Source of the DNA: Saprospiraceae bacterium
Lineage (GTDB): Bacteria > Bacteroidota > Bacteroidia > Chitinophagales > Saprospiraceae
Length of the DNA stretch: 64,000 nt
Reading direction: 5' to 3'
NCBI GenBank assembly: GCA_020627785.1
Contig: JAHDGF010000016.1
Location: 1 to 64,000 of the forward strand
Part shown: positions 1 to 10,051 of the stretch, one piece after another
Layout: each line of letters opens with the position of its first letter
Numbering within the stretch: position 1 is the first letter of the stretch
Made by a program: the position numbers and the translations under genes
The notes under the pieces: model-generated
The model's input: the letters and a program-made list of their open reading frames with translations, nothing else
Databases searched by the model: none
Told to the model about the DNA's origin: nothing

Positions 1-166
1 AAAACAATAAATTAGTGGAATTATAAATGGTTCTAATTGGGGGAAGCCTACAAAAAGACCTAGTCTATTAAACTTTCAAAGATTCACGACAAATCATTTG
101 CCCAGAGCAAAAAACAATTCATTCCTTTCTAATCAAAATTTACAATCACCAAATAACAATACAAAT

Positions 167-589
167 ATGGATTCAAATCGACGATTAAAATATTCAAGTC
201 TATGGGCTTTTACCTCACTAAACTACCTATACGCTGACTTGGTAGGCATCATGGATATAAATTTATTAAGTCAATATCAGACAGGCATAGTCAACGGCGT
301 AGAAATTACTCCAACTTTTCTAACCTACGCCGCGGCATACATGCAAATACCATTGGCAAATGTCTTCTTACCCCACCTCATCAAAAATGATAAAGTTCTG
401 CGTTGGGTTCAAATTATATCTGGAAGCATTGCCACAATTGTGCAGGGGGCAACTCTATTTGTAGGGAAACCAGCACCATACTATATTTTATTTAGTGCCA
501 TTGAAATGGGTGCTACTTCTTTCATCACTTTTGATGCAATAAAGTGGAAAACAAAAAAAGGAAAAAATAAGAAACCAATGATGTTTTAA
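167..589 (+). CDS. DUF6326-like small membrane protein
   Basis: A 140-residue integral membrane protein. Four hydrophobic stretches are visible at about residues 10-29, 51-71, 79-99 and 104-124, with a lysine-rich C-terminus (KWKTKKGKNKK). The spacing, the opening LKYSSLWAF and the final helix leading into a Trp/Lys tail resemble the DUF6326 family of Bacteroidota, whose function is unknown. The frame also opens at a TTG at 98, but that would put a polar Asn-rich leader before the first helix, so I chose the ATG at 167. It converges on the Crp-type gene and the two stop codons overlap (586-589). The family call is from memory of its general look. Confidence 0.6.
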   Translation: MDSNRRLKYSSLWAFTSLNYLYADLVGIMDINLLSQYQTGIVNGVEITPTFLTYAAAYMQIPLANVFLPHLIKNDKVLRWVQIISGSIATIVQGATLFVGKPAPYYILFSAIEMGATSFITFDAIKWKTKKGKNKKPMMF

Positions 590-1171
590 TCTGACCTATT
601 GTCAGCCAATCGCTTTTTAATCCTACTTAAAGACTCGGGTTTAACACCTATGTAACTAGACAAATGAATTTGTGAAATCGATTGTATTAAATTCGGTCTT
701 TTAAGTAGTAGATTGATGTAACGTTCTTCAGGGGTACTATTTTGATATTCTGCAAAGTGAGACTGCTGCTTCATAATTTCCTTTTCGAGAATCATTTGAG
801 ATAGCTCAATAAACTTTGGGTTCGTTTGCATGAATTCTGATCCTTGGTTTTCATTGGCCACTACTAAAACACTATCCTGCACACAGTCCAAATAAAAGGT
901 AGATTGTTGTTGTTCGGATTGCCCAATGGCTGGCAAAATCCAATCATCCTCTGTATAAAAATTAGTAATCCTTTCAATGCCATCTTTGAGAATGTATTGC
1001 CGAACACAACCTTTTAAAACAAAGTAATTATCACGGGATACCTGTCCCTCTCTAAGAAGTACTTCTTTCTTTTTAAAATTACGAATATCAATATCCTCTG
1101 AAATTGCATTTTTTTTCTTCAGGAGTAAGTGGCCTGTGCTTTGAAAAGTACTCTATTAATTTCTCTACCAT
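586..1171 (-). pseudogene. Crp/Fnr family transcriptional regulator, frameshifted
   Basis: A Bacteroidota-type Crp/Fnr regulator: an N-terminal cyclic-nucleotide-binding-like domain and a C-terminal winged helix (QIHLSSYIGVKPESLSRIKK). An ATG at 1171 reads MVEKLIEYFSKHRPLTPEEK, then the frame is lost in a run of eight A (minus strand; T at 1109-1116). Reading the run as seven A continues with NAISEDIDIRNFKKKEVLLR and on to the end, giving about 194 residues, normal for this family. As written, only the part from about 1108 down to 586 stays in frame. Either the gene is inactivated or the run is one base too long in the assembly. Ligand and targets are unknown; Crp proteins of this group often sit beside the small membrane protein they may control. 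Confidence 0.8.
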
Positions 1172-1327
1172 AAATCGTTTAAATATTGGACATCAAGATA
1201 CTATTTTCCATGAGGTAATTTATAGCAGCTTTCGCATAAAGGAGTTTAATAATCATTACTTCATTTTTGCTATTTGTCCTCTACAATGGGATTAAAACCA
1301 AAAGGAAGATCATTGGTCATTTCACTA

Positions 1328-2650
1328 CTAATTATTTGCAATAACTTTTTTACCTGCAATTGGTACTTTTTTGTAGTAGTAGATTACTTCATAATCACCA
1401 GAATCAGATTTTCTAAATTCAAAATAATCTTCGTCTGTCGGAATTGAAAAAAACGTACTATCTGTTTCAGCTTTTAACTCTGTATTCCTTTCTCCATCTT
1501 GAAAGAAAGCCAAGGTATTATTTTCAACCTTGAATTCAAAAATGCTATTATTAAATTCTCTCATGGTGTATTGCCCTTCATAACTATTGAGCAATTCGAT
1601 CGAAATTAATTTTTCTTTTCTATTTAAAATTTTTGGCAATTCATATGGTTGATCTGTCATGATCTTTTCTATCGTCAAGACAATATCACCAAATGGAATC
1701 TCATCATAGTTAGAGAAAAAAACTAATTCATAATTTCCGTCGATATTATATTCCATGTGTGATAAGATTCCATCTCCTCCTCCAGACCACCCAACAGTAT
1801 TTCTATTTTTATTTCTTAGCTTATTAAGGTATCTAGGTTTTTTAATGTACTCAAGAAAAATTAGAAGATCATCTATATTAGAAAATATCTTGGCTTGATT
1901 CTTATCATTGTTTTGGATATTTGGAACAACTAATATTGAATCGTCATCCATTTCATGATTAGCAACAAGGTTTTTAATGTTTCGATTTTTCAAATGAAAA
2001 TGAGCTCCTGTATTTTCCATTTTTAATGGCTTAAAATAATTTACTTCTAGATACTCAACAAAGGGTTGTTTTGTGATTTTTGAAATAATATAATAAAGTA
2101 ATTGGTATCCTAAATTAGAGTATGAACTTTCGCTTCCAGGCTCAAACAATAATTCCTCCTCTTTTATCAATTTAATTAACTCATCAGGATTTTTTTGAAC
2201 TAAGTTTTCCACCTCTACTGTAAACTCCCGAGGTAGACCTGACTGATTATCTAATAAATGTTGAATTGTAATTTTATCACCACTAGCATAATCACTGAGA
2301 TACTTTGAAACAGAATCATCTTTAGAAATTAAATTATCATTCTCTAAATCTACCACCACAGCTTTTGCCATTAGCTTCGAAATTGAATGAATATCAAATT
2401 GTGAATTATTGTAAGTCTTCAGGCTCTTTGGTTTGTCATTTGAAATATTGAAGTTCTCATAAATTATTACATCGCCTTGCCTCATAACTAACACAGCACC
2501 ATTAAACTTCTGTAAGTTTTGCAGGGTTTGAAAGTACTCTTTTAAATTTTTTGAATACAGATCGTTTTGATCATGCTTAACATCCTTTTTTTTAGGTTCA
2601 CTACAGCCTGTCAGTAAAAGGAATAATAATATTGAAATCGCTCTATTCAT
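1328..2650 (-). CDS. Beta-lactamase-family serine hydrolase lipoprotein
   Basis: A 440-residue secreted serine hydrolase of the class C beta-lactamase/DD-peptidase fold (Beta-lactamase, PF00144). A lipoprotein signal ends at LLLTGC (Cys16), so it should be anchored in a membrane facing the periplasm or surface. The catalytic SxxK is S89-I-S-K92 and the second motif is Y177-S-N179. The usual third motif (HxG/KxG) is not clear; a glycine-rich VGWSGGGDG near residue 290 may take its place. The last 100 residues form a separate beta-rich tail. Family members include esterases, D-aminopeptidases and penicillin-binding enzymes, and the substrate cannot be told. It is divergent from the next gene with only 38 bp between starts. 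Confidence 0.8.
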   Translation of the reverse strand: MNRAISILLFLLLTGCSEPKKKDVKHDQNDLYSKNLKEYFQTLQNLQKFNGAVLVMRQGDVIIYENFNISNDKPKSLKTYNNSQFDIHSISKLMAKAVVVDLENDNLISKDDSVSKYLSDYASGDKITIQHLLDNQSGLPREFTVEVENLVQKNPDELIKLIKEEELLFEPGSESSYSNLGYQLLYYIISKITKQPFVEYLEVNYFKPLKMENTGAHFHLKNRNIKNLVANHEMDDDSILVVPNIQNNDKNQAKIFSNIDDLLIFLEYIKKPRYLNKLRNKNRNTVGWSGGGDGILSHMEYNIDGNYELVFFSNYDEIPFGDIVLTIEKIMTDQPYELPKILNRKEKLISIELLNSYEGQYTMREFNNSIFEFKVENNTLAFFQDGERNTELKAETDSTFFSIPTDEDYFEFRKSDSGDYEVIYYYKKVPIAGKKVIANN

Positions 2651-2688
2651 ACTTTATAAATTGGATTAAATTAGACTACTTTTAATAT

Positions 2689-4231
2689 ATGAAAAAATTT
2701 TACTTAGCACTGTTGTTTTTTTGCTTCCTCATGCAGTTTTCTTTCGGTCAAACGCTCAATCTTTCGGAAGACATACAAATTCCAGAAAATGAGCCTCCAC
2801 TATCAATGGCAAGGTCAAGTGATGGCACTTATTTTATTGAAACGGGGATGCGCAAATTTAATTATAGGTTACCTTCCACAATAAATATATTTTATAAAGA
2901 AGGAAGCACTGAAAAATTTGAAGTAAAACTACCAGAAGAAACGAGGACTTGTTCAGATATTTTTACACTTGACGATGAACTACATCAACTGGTGCATTTT
3001 AAAGATCATTCTGCAAAAAAAATTATAAGAAAATTAATTAAGATAAATCTTGATGGCTCAACAAACATCGTCAATGAATTAGACGAGAGCATTTATCACA
3101 CCTCAGATGACACACCAAAAAATCACATTTATTTTTCTCCGGATTCAAGTTTTATTGCGACTATTGAAGTCGTTGATCTAGATAAAAAAAAACCAAAAAT
3201 ATCGATTAAAGGCTACAATTTTTAATGAAGATTTTGAAATTATCAATCAAAGGGAATATGTACCAGAACGATCAAATAGCCAGAGATTGACTCATTTTTT
3301 TGATGCTAAGATTAGTAATGATGGTAATTTATATTTTGCACAAAAGATCTTTGGTGAAAAATTTAGAGATGTCCTCAAAGGATCAAACAATACTAAAGCA
3401 AATTACACTATTGAGTTATCTACTTTGAGACCAGATGGAGAAATAGAATCTGAAACACTTCAAACAGATCAAAATTTCCTTTTTAATGTTGCAGTCTTCA
3501 TCACAGACACAGGTAAGCCATTCATTGTAAGCGATATTAAAGCTGGACATGAATACAATTCACAGACATTGGGCATTAGAATGCATTCGCCATTTACCTC
3601 AGAAGAAATGGAACTAAAAGAATATTTCTTTAGTGAAGATCTTAAAGAAAAAATGAAAGGAACGACTAGCAATAATTTTAGTCAAGGAGGAGATTTTTAT
3701 GTAATAAACTTAGAAGCTATTTCCCAAAATAATGAAATTAGTTTTTACATAGAGAACAGATATATAGTTTAATCGCTATCTAAATGAACTCATTCACTTA
3801 CACTATGTTAGTGAATCTGCTGTAGTTTTTAGAGTGACAAATGATGGAGAATTTATCAATGAATTTTTTGTTCCAAAGTACTATATTAATCCTATTGGTT
3901 TTGTTTCAGCAATGTTGCAAAAGATAGAAGGAAAGGAATACCTCATATACCAAGATTTAGAAAAAAATCTCAAAATAAAATGGATAGCTTTGAAGGGTAT
4001 CAGCCTGCTTCGAGTGGATACACAAATAGACTAATGGCCATAGCTTACCAAGACGATGATGAAATTGGAAAATACCGGATAGGAACGGGAGAAGAAAAAC
4101 TCGCGGTTTTCTTTAATAACCTCAGTATCAGTGAAGGTGATCGGGTAACTCTACCAATTGTATCTAAAGAAAAAAGACAATCAAAACCAACATTAGCACT
4201 GGGTACTATTGAAATAGATTATGATGAGTAA
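2689..4231 (+). pseudogene. Secreted protein of unknown family, broken by about three frameshifts
   Basis: Starts with a clear signal peptide (MKKFYLALLFFCFLMQFSFGQ) and reads to 3225. Coding then continues in another frame through 3287-3772, again from 3834, and finally 3980-4231, about 514 residues in all. The first break fits a nine-A run (3184-3192) that should be eight. The last fits a seven-A run (3961-3967) that should be eight: LEKKSQNKMDSFEGY is then continuous. The middle break near 3755-3772 is not in a homopolymer and a TAG or TAA is met in both frames there. I do not recognise the family. Fragments read like a beta-propeller-type secreted protein (repeated D/N-G turns between short strands), but that is only an impression. 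Three breaks in one gene favour genuine decay. Confidence 0.7.
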
Positions 4232-4327
4232 AGTAAAATCAAACTAAGGAACAAGGTAAGCGTTCTATGAATGATTGTCACATTAGAAAATATTTACTTG
4301 GTGATTGATTCAAGCTTATGTGTGAGT

Positions 4328-5488
4328 TTAATTGGTGTTATTTTTCTCCGCACAAAACAAATTCGACTGGTAGTTCTGTTGCATTAATTGAATGGTCTTA
4401 TTATAACTATATGCTCCACCGAGTCCCAAGTTTTCATTTTTACTGTAACACTTACATGGAAATTCTAGTAAGCTTTCACCATTCACTAATTCATTTGGAT
4501 CGTTGTACTGATTCTTAATAGGATCACACTGTGCAAAAATCATATTACCAATGATGTATTCAATGATATGATTCAGATCAAGATTAAATTCTTTGAGAAT
4601 ATTTTCATCAATTCCATTAGCATACCTCCCACAAGGTTCTCCCAATCGATAAATAGAATCGCTTGTAATTTTTATTTCATCATAGAAACAGGAATAGACA
4701 TTTGCAATTTTTATGAAATTGTCATCTTGACTAAAGTTCAGTGTGTTTAGGTACTCACTTATTTTATTGGCTTCATTTATATCACCTTCTACATCTATGG
4801 GAGATTTAGATTTGTCAAACCAAATTTCGTTTTCGATATTTTCAAATCCAATTAAGTCATGTCCTTTACTTGAAGAATTGGTTTTTCTACACTTTAATCT
4901 AATGTCTGCTTTTTTGCCAACATAGTAAAGACCAGGGATTTTGTATGGAATAGGTATTATGTATTCATCGCTGAGCTGCCATCTTCCTTCGAAAGCACTG
5001 CATGGGCAATATTCGTGTACTTGCTCTTCAGTCAAATAAGGTGACTTATAATAATGTGCATCATTAAAATCAAAGTACATATTCAAGGGATGATCAGATA
5101 CTGGGGCTAAATCATCCTTATTTGTTTGAGAGAAACCATCTACGTTAAAGTAACCATATGTTGAAAGTGCAGTAAGAGCCAATAAAATGAAACTTAAATA
5201 TTTCCAAATCTTGCCTTCACTGTTCGGAATCTCAATTTTTGCTTTTGAATGAAGATCCTCTAATTCGCTTAGTCTTTTTAATTTATTAATGTTTTCAAGT
5301 GCCCGATCATACATTGCATCTGTGGCGCTTCCCGAAATGAGTTTAGTAAAATGACTTTTACTGTAACACAGATTAGATGAAATGGTGGTATAGTTGTGAG
5401 TCCCAAATAAAGCTGACTCATATTGGTAATCACCATACAATTGCTCTAAAGCTTGAATAAATGCTTCTTTTCTATCGATTTTCATCAC
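4328..5488 (-). CDS. Single-pass membrane protein with HTH-like N-terminal domain
   Basis: 386 residues, family not recognised. Residues 1-90 are soluble and helical, with an HTH-like stretch (TTISSNLCYSKSHFTKLISG, about 35-53) followed by a short possible coiled coil (ALENINKLKRLSELEDLHSK). One membrane helix lies at about 95-114, and the C-terminal 270 residues would be outside the cytoplasm, with several cysteines (CPCS, CGR, CKC). The layout of cytoplasmic DNA-binding-like head, one helix and external sensor is that of a one-component membrane regulator, which is inference. It is divergent from the TonB receptor at 5616, so that receptor is the natural candidate target. Confidence 0.55.
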   Translation of the reverse strand: MMKIDRKEAFIQALEQLYGDYQYESALFGTHNYTTISSNLCYSKSHFTKLISGSATDAMYDRALENINKLKRLSELEDLHSKAKIEIPNSEGKIWKYLSFILLALTALSTYGYFNVDGFSQTNKDDLAPVSDHPLNMYFDFNDAHYYKSPYLTEEQVHEYCPCSAFEGRWQLSDEYIIPIPYKIPGLYYVGKKADIRLKCRKTNSSSKGHDLIGFENIENEIWFDKSKSPIDVEGDINEANKISEYLNTLNFSQDDNFIKIANVYSCFYDEIKITSDSIYRLGEPCGRYANGIDENILKEFNLDLNHIIEYIIGNMIFAQCDPIKNQYNDPNELVNGESLLEFPCKCYSKNENLGLGGAYSYNKTIQLMQQNYQSNLFCAEKNNTN

Positions 5489-5551
5489 TGCAAAGTTATA
5501 AAATGTTGTAAAAACAAATAAAATATCAGATGTACGGAATATAGCAGTACA

Positions 5552-5559
5552 TAATTTTG
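5552..5559 (+). promoter_or_regulatory. Possible -7 element for the TonB receptor at 5616
   Basis: TAATTTTG matches the Bacteroidota -7 consensus TAnnTTTG and lies 57 nt before the receptor start codon. No TTG is present at the -33 position, so the match alone is weak; a promoter here might need an activator. Confidence 0.3.
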
Positions 5560-5615
5560 ATTTTATGGGCTAGCTTAGTGAAATATTATTAAGAAAGAAT
5601 TTAAATAAACCAACC

Positions 5616-8516
5616 ATGAAAAAAATAATTTGGACACTCTTTGCTTCCATATTTCTATCTTCTGTTGTCAATGCACAGATGAGTATCAAAGGTAAAGTTT
5701 TGGACGACACTGGCGAACCGGTTATTGGTGCTTCTGTCCTTAATACTGCAAATGGATCTGGCACAATCACAGATTTTGATGGCTTATTTTCTCTGCAGGC
5801 CAACGAAGGTGATAAAATCAGTGTATCATACATAGGTTTTACCAATAAAGAAATTTCTGTTGTTTCTTCACAGACAGATTACGTGATATCTCTTTCTTCT
5901 GGACTTGAATTAGACGTAGTTACACTTGTTGGGTCTAGAGGAAAACCTAGAACGGCCTTAGAGACATCCGTGCCGATAGATGTCATTGGAGGCGCACAAT
6001 TGACTAAATCCCCACAATCTGAGCTGGCGCAGGCTTTACAATATGCAGCCCCATCATTCCATTCGACAAAGCAAAATATTGGGCACGGATCAGATCATAT
6101 TGATCCCATGGCTTTAAGAGGCTTAGGAGCAGATCAGACTTTAGTATTGATAAATGGAAAGAGAAGGCATGCAAGTTCTCTGATGAATGTCAATGGTACT
6201 GTTGGAAGAGGGCAAGTTGGAACAGACCTTAATGCTATTCCAATGTCGGCCGTAGATAGAATAGAAATACTCAGAGATGGTGCAGCGGCACAATATGGTT
6301 CAGATGCCATAGCTGGAGTAATCAACATTGTCCTAAAAGAGAATATTGATAAAGGAGAAATTTCAGTTCGCACCGGCTTTTTGGCAAAACCCCCAACCAT
6401 TGGTGATGAATTAAACGACTTGATTACAAATCCTTATGACAACATTAGTGGTTTGGAAAATCCAACTCAAAATGAGGGAGGTGGAGAAAACTTTCAAGTA
6501 TCTGCCAACTATGGAATTGCTATCGGGGACAAAGGTGGTTTTGCGAATATGACCTTAAATTACCAGACTAAGCAGCCGTTTAATAGAATGGATGATTATG
6601 CGATCGAATTATTTAATGCGGATGATCCACGTAGAGATGATCCAATTGCTGAATTTGCTGCATTTAATCAGGGCGATCCAAATGCAATCGCTGCCTACAA
6701 TGAGAAATGGGTAGACAATGCAGATAATAATGCCTTGCTTGCCGAAGACCAAAGAGGAAGAGCTATTGTCAATGAGTTGAATGATATGACTGGAAGAAGA
6801 GTGGCAAATATGGGAGGATCAGGCACAACCAATGCCGGAATATTTCTTAACATGGAATTACCTATGTCAGACAAAGCTACCTTCTATTCTTTTGGTGGAT
6901 ATAACTATAGACTTGGGCAAGCAACTGGTTTTGTCAGAAGACCAAATCAATCGGGAAGACAATCTGGTTTATGGCCACTTGGATTCTCACCACACTTAGA
7001 CAGCGACATTCAAGATCTTTCTGGTGCTTTTGGATTTAAAACAAATTTTAATGGCTGGGATGTTGATCTTAGTAATAGCTATGGATCAAATAGTTTTGGC
7101 TGGACCATATTCAACTCCAATAATTCTTCTTTAGGACTGGAGTCACCCACTTCTTTTGAAGCAGGTAAATTGAAATATGCTCAGAATGTAATCAACCTAG
7201 ATGTTTCAAAAGGATTAGATGTAGGGTTCCCACTTAATGTTGGAGTTGGAACTGAATTTAGACTAGAAAACTTCATACAAACTGCTGGTGAAGATGAGTC
7301 ATGGCAGAATTACGATGGTGGAATAAAAGAAGCAGGATCACAAGTATTCCCTGGATACCAAAGAGGTAATGCCACCAACAAGTTTAGGTTCAACTCTGGT
7401 TTATATGCAGACTTAGAAGCAGAGTTTACAGATGCATTTTTAGTAGGTGTTGCTGGAAGATTTGAAGACTATTCAGATTTTGGTGGTAATTTTAGCTGGA
7501 AACTATCGAGTAGATATCGGATAACAGATAATATTACATTAAGAGGTGCTTATTCAACAGGGTTTAGAGCTCCATCTTTACCGCAAAAATACTTTAGTTC
7601 TTTCACACTACAATTTATTTCGATTGATGATCCGAACAACCCAGGCCAAACAATCATTGATGGTGTGAACATTGCTCACCTTAATGATGATAGCTTTGTT
7701 ACAAGACAATTTGGGATAGAAAATCTAAGACCTGAGACTTCTAGAAATATAAGTTTAGGAACTACAGCTAGATTAGGAAAATTATCCATTACTGCTGATA
7801 TATATCAAATTGATATCAAAGATAGAATTGGTATTACCGGTAGATTTAATGGAGGACAGGATGATAGATTTGCAGCTATACTAGAGCCAGCTGGTTTATC
7901 TCAAGTCCAATTTATGACCAACGCTGTTGATACAAGAACCAGAGGTGCTGATCTTGTTGCTAGTTATTTTGTTCCACTTGACAATGGAAGCTTAAGAGTA
8001 AATCTTGGAGCTAATTTTACAGAGACTTTAGTACCAAGAGATTCAGAAGGTGAGCCAATAATTAATACTGGAGAATTTCTGGAAGGATTCGGTACAACTT
8101 TATTTAATAGAGAAGAAGTATCTAGAATAGAGGTTGCTCAACCTAGGAGTAAAATTATACTAGGTGGTCTATTAAAAGTTGGTAATTTTTCCACCAATCT
8201 AACATTCACTAGATTCGGAGAAATAGATTATGTACACCCTAGCTCTGCAGAAGTTGCAAATTCCTGGAACAACGGTGAGTTAGAAATAAGGGACCAGACT
8301 TTTTCACCAAAAATCTTGACAGATTTGGATCTAACATATGCATTGTCTGAAACCATTGAAATTGGAATAGGTGGAACAAACATCCTAAATGTTTACCCAG
8401 ACAGACATGCGCATTCCGGCAACTACAGTGGAGGAATGTTTCCTTTCAGTAGAAGAGTATCCCAGTTTGGAATTGCTGGAGCGGGCTATTATGCGAAAGC
8501 GAATTTCAAATTCTAA
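5616..8516 (+). CDS. TonB-dependent receptor (probable carboxylate uptake)
   Basis: A 966-residue outer-membrane receptor. A signal peptide ends at VVNAQ (residue 21). A carboxypeptidase-D-like domain follows (about 22-105, KGKVLDDTGEPVIGASV), then the plug (about 115-245, with RIEILRDGAAAQYGSDAIAG) and a 22-strand-type barrel ending in an aromatic-rich strand (AGYYAKANFKF). It is closely similar to the receptor at 51219: both carry GSRGK-x-RT, a VPIDV motif, LQYAAPSF and a long shared plug. It lacks that paralogue's N-terminal STN signalling domain. The gene is followed by a 14-bp hairpin and then a DASS-family carboxylate transporter. I infer that it imports a carboxylate or its metal chelate; the ligand is not shown by the sequence. 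Confidence 0.85.
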   Translation: MKKIIWTLFASIFLSSVVNAQMSIKGKVLDDTGEPVIGASVLNTANGSGTITDFDGLFSLQANEGDKISVSYIGFTNKEISVVSSQTDYVISLSSGLELDVVTLVGSRGKPRTALETSVPIDVIGGAQLTKSPQSELAQALQYAAPSFHSTKQNIGHGSDHIDPMALRGLGADQTLVLINGKRRHASSLMNVNGTVGRGQVGTDLNAIPMSAVDRIEILRDGAAAQYGSDAIAGVINIVLKENIDKGEISVRTGFLAKPPTIGDELNDLITNPYDNISGLENPTQNEGGGENFQVSANYGIAIGDKGGFANMTLNYQTKQPFNRMDDYAIELFNADDPRRDDPIAEFAAFNQGDPNAIAAYNEKWVDNADNNALLAEDQRGRAIVNELNDMTGRRVANMGGSGTTNAGIFLNMELPMSDKATFYSFGGYNYRLGQATGFVRRPNQSGRQSGLWPLGFSPHLDSDIQDLSGAFGFKTNFNGWDVDLSNSYGSNSFGWTIFNSNNSSLGLESPTSFEAGKLKYAQNVINLDVSKGLDVGFPLNVGVGTEFRLENFIQTAGEDESWQNYDGGIKEAGSQVFPGYQRGNATNKFRFNSGLYADLEAEFTDAFLVGVAGRFEDYSDFGGNFSWKLSSRYRITDNITLRGAYSTGFRAPSLPQKYFSSFTLQFISIDDPNNPGQTIIDGVNIAHLNDDSFVTRQFGIENLRPETSRNISLGTTARLGKLSITADIYQIDIKDRIGITGRFNGGQDDRFAAILEPAGLSQVQFMTNAVDTRTRGADLVASYFVPLDNGSLRVNLGANFTETLVPRDSEGEPIINTGEFLEGFGTTLFNREEVSRIEVAQPRSKIILGGLLKVGNFSTNLTFTRFGEIDYVHPSSAEVANSWNNGELEIRDQTFSPKILTDLDLTYALSETIEIGIGGTNILNVYPDRHAHSGNYSGGMFPFSRRVSQFGIAGAGYYAKANFKF

Positions 8517-8563
8517 TATGATATTTTGAACAGAGAAAAATAGTAGTTTTTTCAAATATCTCT

Positions 8564-8599
8564 GATGACTACCAATCTCTTTTTTGATTGGTAGTCATC
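8564..8599 (+). terminator. 14-bp perfect hairpin between TonB receptor and DASS transporter
   Basis: GATGACTACCAATC (8564-8577) pairs perfectly with GATTGGTAGTCATC (8586-8599) around a T-rich 8-nt loop. No U-tract follows, and the next start codon is only 16 nt downstream. It may be a partial terminator, or an mRNA-stabilising stem that sets the receptor-to-transporter ratio. Confidence 0.65.
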
Positions 8600-8614
8600 C
8601 TAATATAATCCAAT

Positions 8615-10045
8615 ATGCGCAAGTACTTCATACTTTTAGCAGGTCCTTTGATCTGTCTTATCATGTGTTTATCTCCTATTGAATTCATAAGTCAAGATGC
8701 TGATAAGGTCTTGGGAATTGCTGCATGGATGATCCTTTGGTGGATTACAGAAGTTGTTTCTATTTCAACCACTGCCCTAATCCCTTTGACATTTTTCCCG
8801 GTCTTCAACATCATGACCATCAAGGAGGTAGCCCCTTACTATGGACACCCAATTGTATTCTTATTCTTTGGTGGCTTTATCATGGCTTTGGCCTTGGAGA
8901 AAGTGAATCTACACAAAAGAATAGCGTTGAATATTATTAATTTCACAGGCACAAGTCCCGATCGTGTAATCTTAGGTTTTTTACTGTCGACGGCTTTTCT
9001 GAGTATGTGGATAAGCAATACAGCAACTACTGTTGTGATGTTACCGATCGCCTATTCTGTCATTAAGCTTATCTCATCAGATGAAGATGGATTTACTGGA
9101 GAAGATAAAAAATTTGCCCTGAGTCTTATGTTAGGAATTGCGTATGCTGCTAACGTAGGAGGGATAGCGACAATAATAGGCACACCTCCCAACATAGTTT
9201 TAGCTGGATTTTTAGAAAGTGAATACAATTACAATATCTCCTTTGTAAAATGGATGATGATAGGTGTTCCTTTCGCCATTATAATGATTGCTTGCATTTA
9301 TTTTCTTCTTACAAAAGTCTTGTATAAAACGAATGTAGGATCTTTTCAAGGAACGACTGATCTAATAAAATCTGAATTAATAAACTTAGGATCTATTACT
9401 AAAAAAGAAAGGTACGTTCTTCTTGTTTTCGCTTTTGCAATCACATGTTGGATTTCTAAAACTCAAATAAATAATCTAATCCCAGGTTTAAGTCTTTCTG
9501 ACACAACCATTAGCATGTTGGGGGCATTTGCATGTTTTTGCATTGTCCATCAAGGAGACTTTATTTTCAAATGGGAAGACACGAAAAATCTTCCATGGGG
9601 CATCATTATATTATTTGGCGGAGGATTATCACTGGCGAATGGTTTGTCTCAAGGTGGAATAATCGACCTAATAGGAAACTATTTCAATTCAAATCTCACC
9701 TTGAGTGTTTTACTGATTTCATCTTTGCTTATTGGAGTAATGCTTTTTTCCACGGAACTAATGAGCAATGTGGCGCTTGTAGCAATATTCGCCCCTATGG
9801 TAGCAGGAGTTGCTGCAGGACTAGAGACAAGTATTCTTATCTTACTTATTCCCGTAGCAATGGCATCCAGTTGCGCCTTCATGTTACCTATGGCGACTCC
9901 CCCTAACGCCATAGTTTTTGCCAGCGGACATATTAAGGTCAAGGAAATGGCGCGAACAGGAATATTCCTAAATATAATTTCAATCGCTCTTCTCATCGTA
10001 TTTTTTCAATTTGTTATACCATTGATAATGCCAAGCACCATATAA
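8615..10045 (+). CDS. DASS/SLC13-family carboxylate transporter
   Basis: 476 residues with about 11-12 membrane segments. It carries the two family substrate/sodium motifs: S134-N-T136 followed by ATTVVMLPIA, with GIATIIGTPPNIVLAG (183-198), and the second repeat MATPPNAIVFASGH (from about 426). Family members co-transport di- and tricarboxylates (succinate, malate, citrate) or sulfate with sodium across the inner membrane. The SNT motifs favour a carboxylate. The gene leads a tight run with the SDR (6-nt gap) and the DUF2490 gene (4-nt overlap), behind the TonB receptor. Exact substrate unknown. Confidence 0.85.
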   Translation: MRKYFILLAGPLICLIMCLSPIEFISQDADKVLGIAAWMILWWITEVVSISTTALIPLTFFPVFNIMTIKEVAPYYGHPIVFLFFGGFIMALALEKVNLHKRIALNIINFTGTSPDRVILGFLLSTAFLSMWISNTATTVVMLPIAYSVIKLISSDEDGFTGEDKKFALSLMLGIAYAANVGGIATIIGTPPNIVLAGFLESEYNYNISFVKWMMIGVPFAIIMIACIYFLLTKVLYKTNVGSFQGTTDLIKSELINLGSITKKERYVLLVFAFAITCWISKTQINNLIPGLSLSDTTISMLGAFACFCIVHQGDFIFKWEDTKNLPWGIIILFGGGLSLANGLSQGGIIDLIGNYFNSNLTLSVLLISSLLIGVMLFSTELMSNVALVAIFAPMVAGVAAGLETSILILLIPVAMASSCAFMLPMATPPNAIVFASGHIKVKEMARTGIFLNIISIALLIVFFQFVIPLIMPSTI

Positions 10046-10051
10046 ATTAGC

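Noticed and set aside
1104-1295. Plus-strand ORF of 63 codons
   Set aside because: It is antisense to the true 5' part of the frameshifted Crp gene, which reads well on the minus strand.
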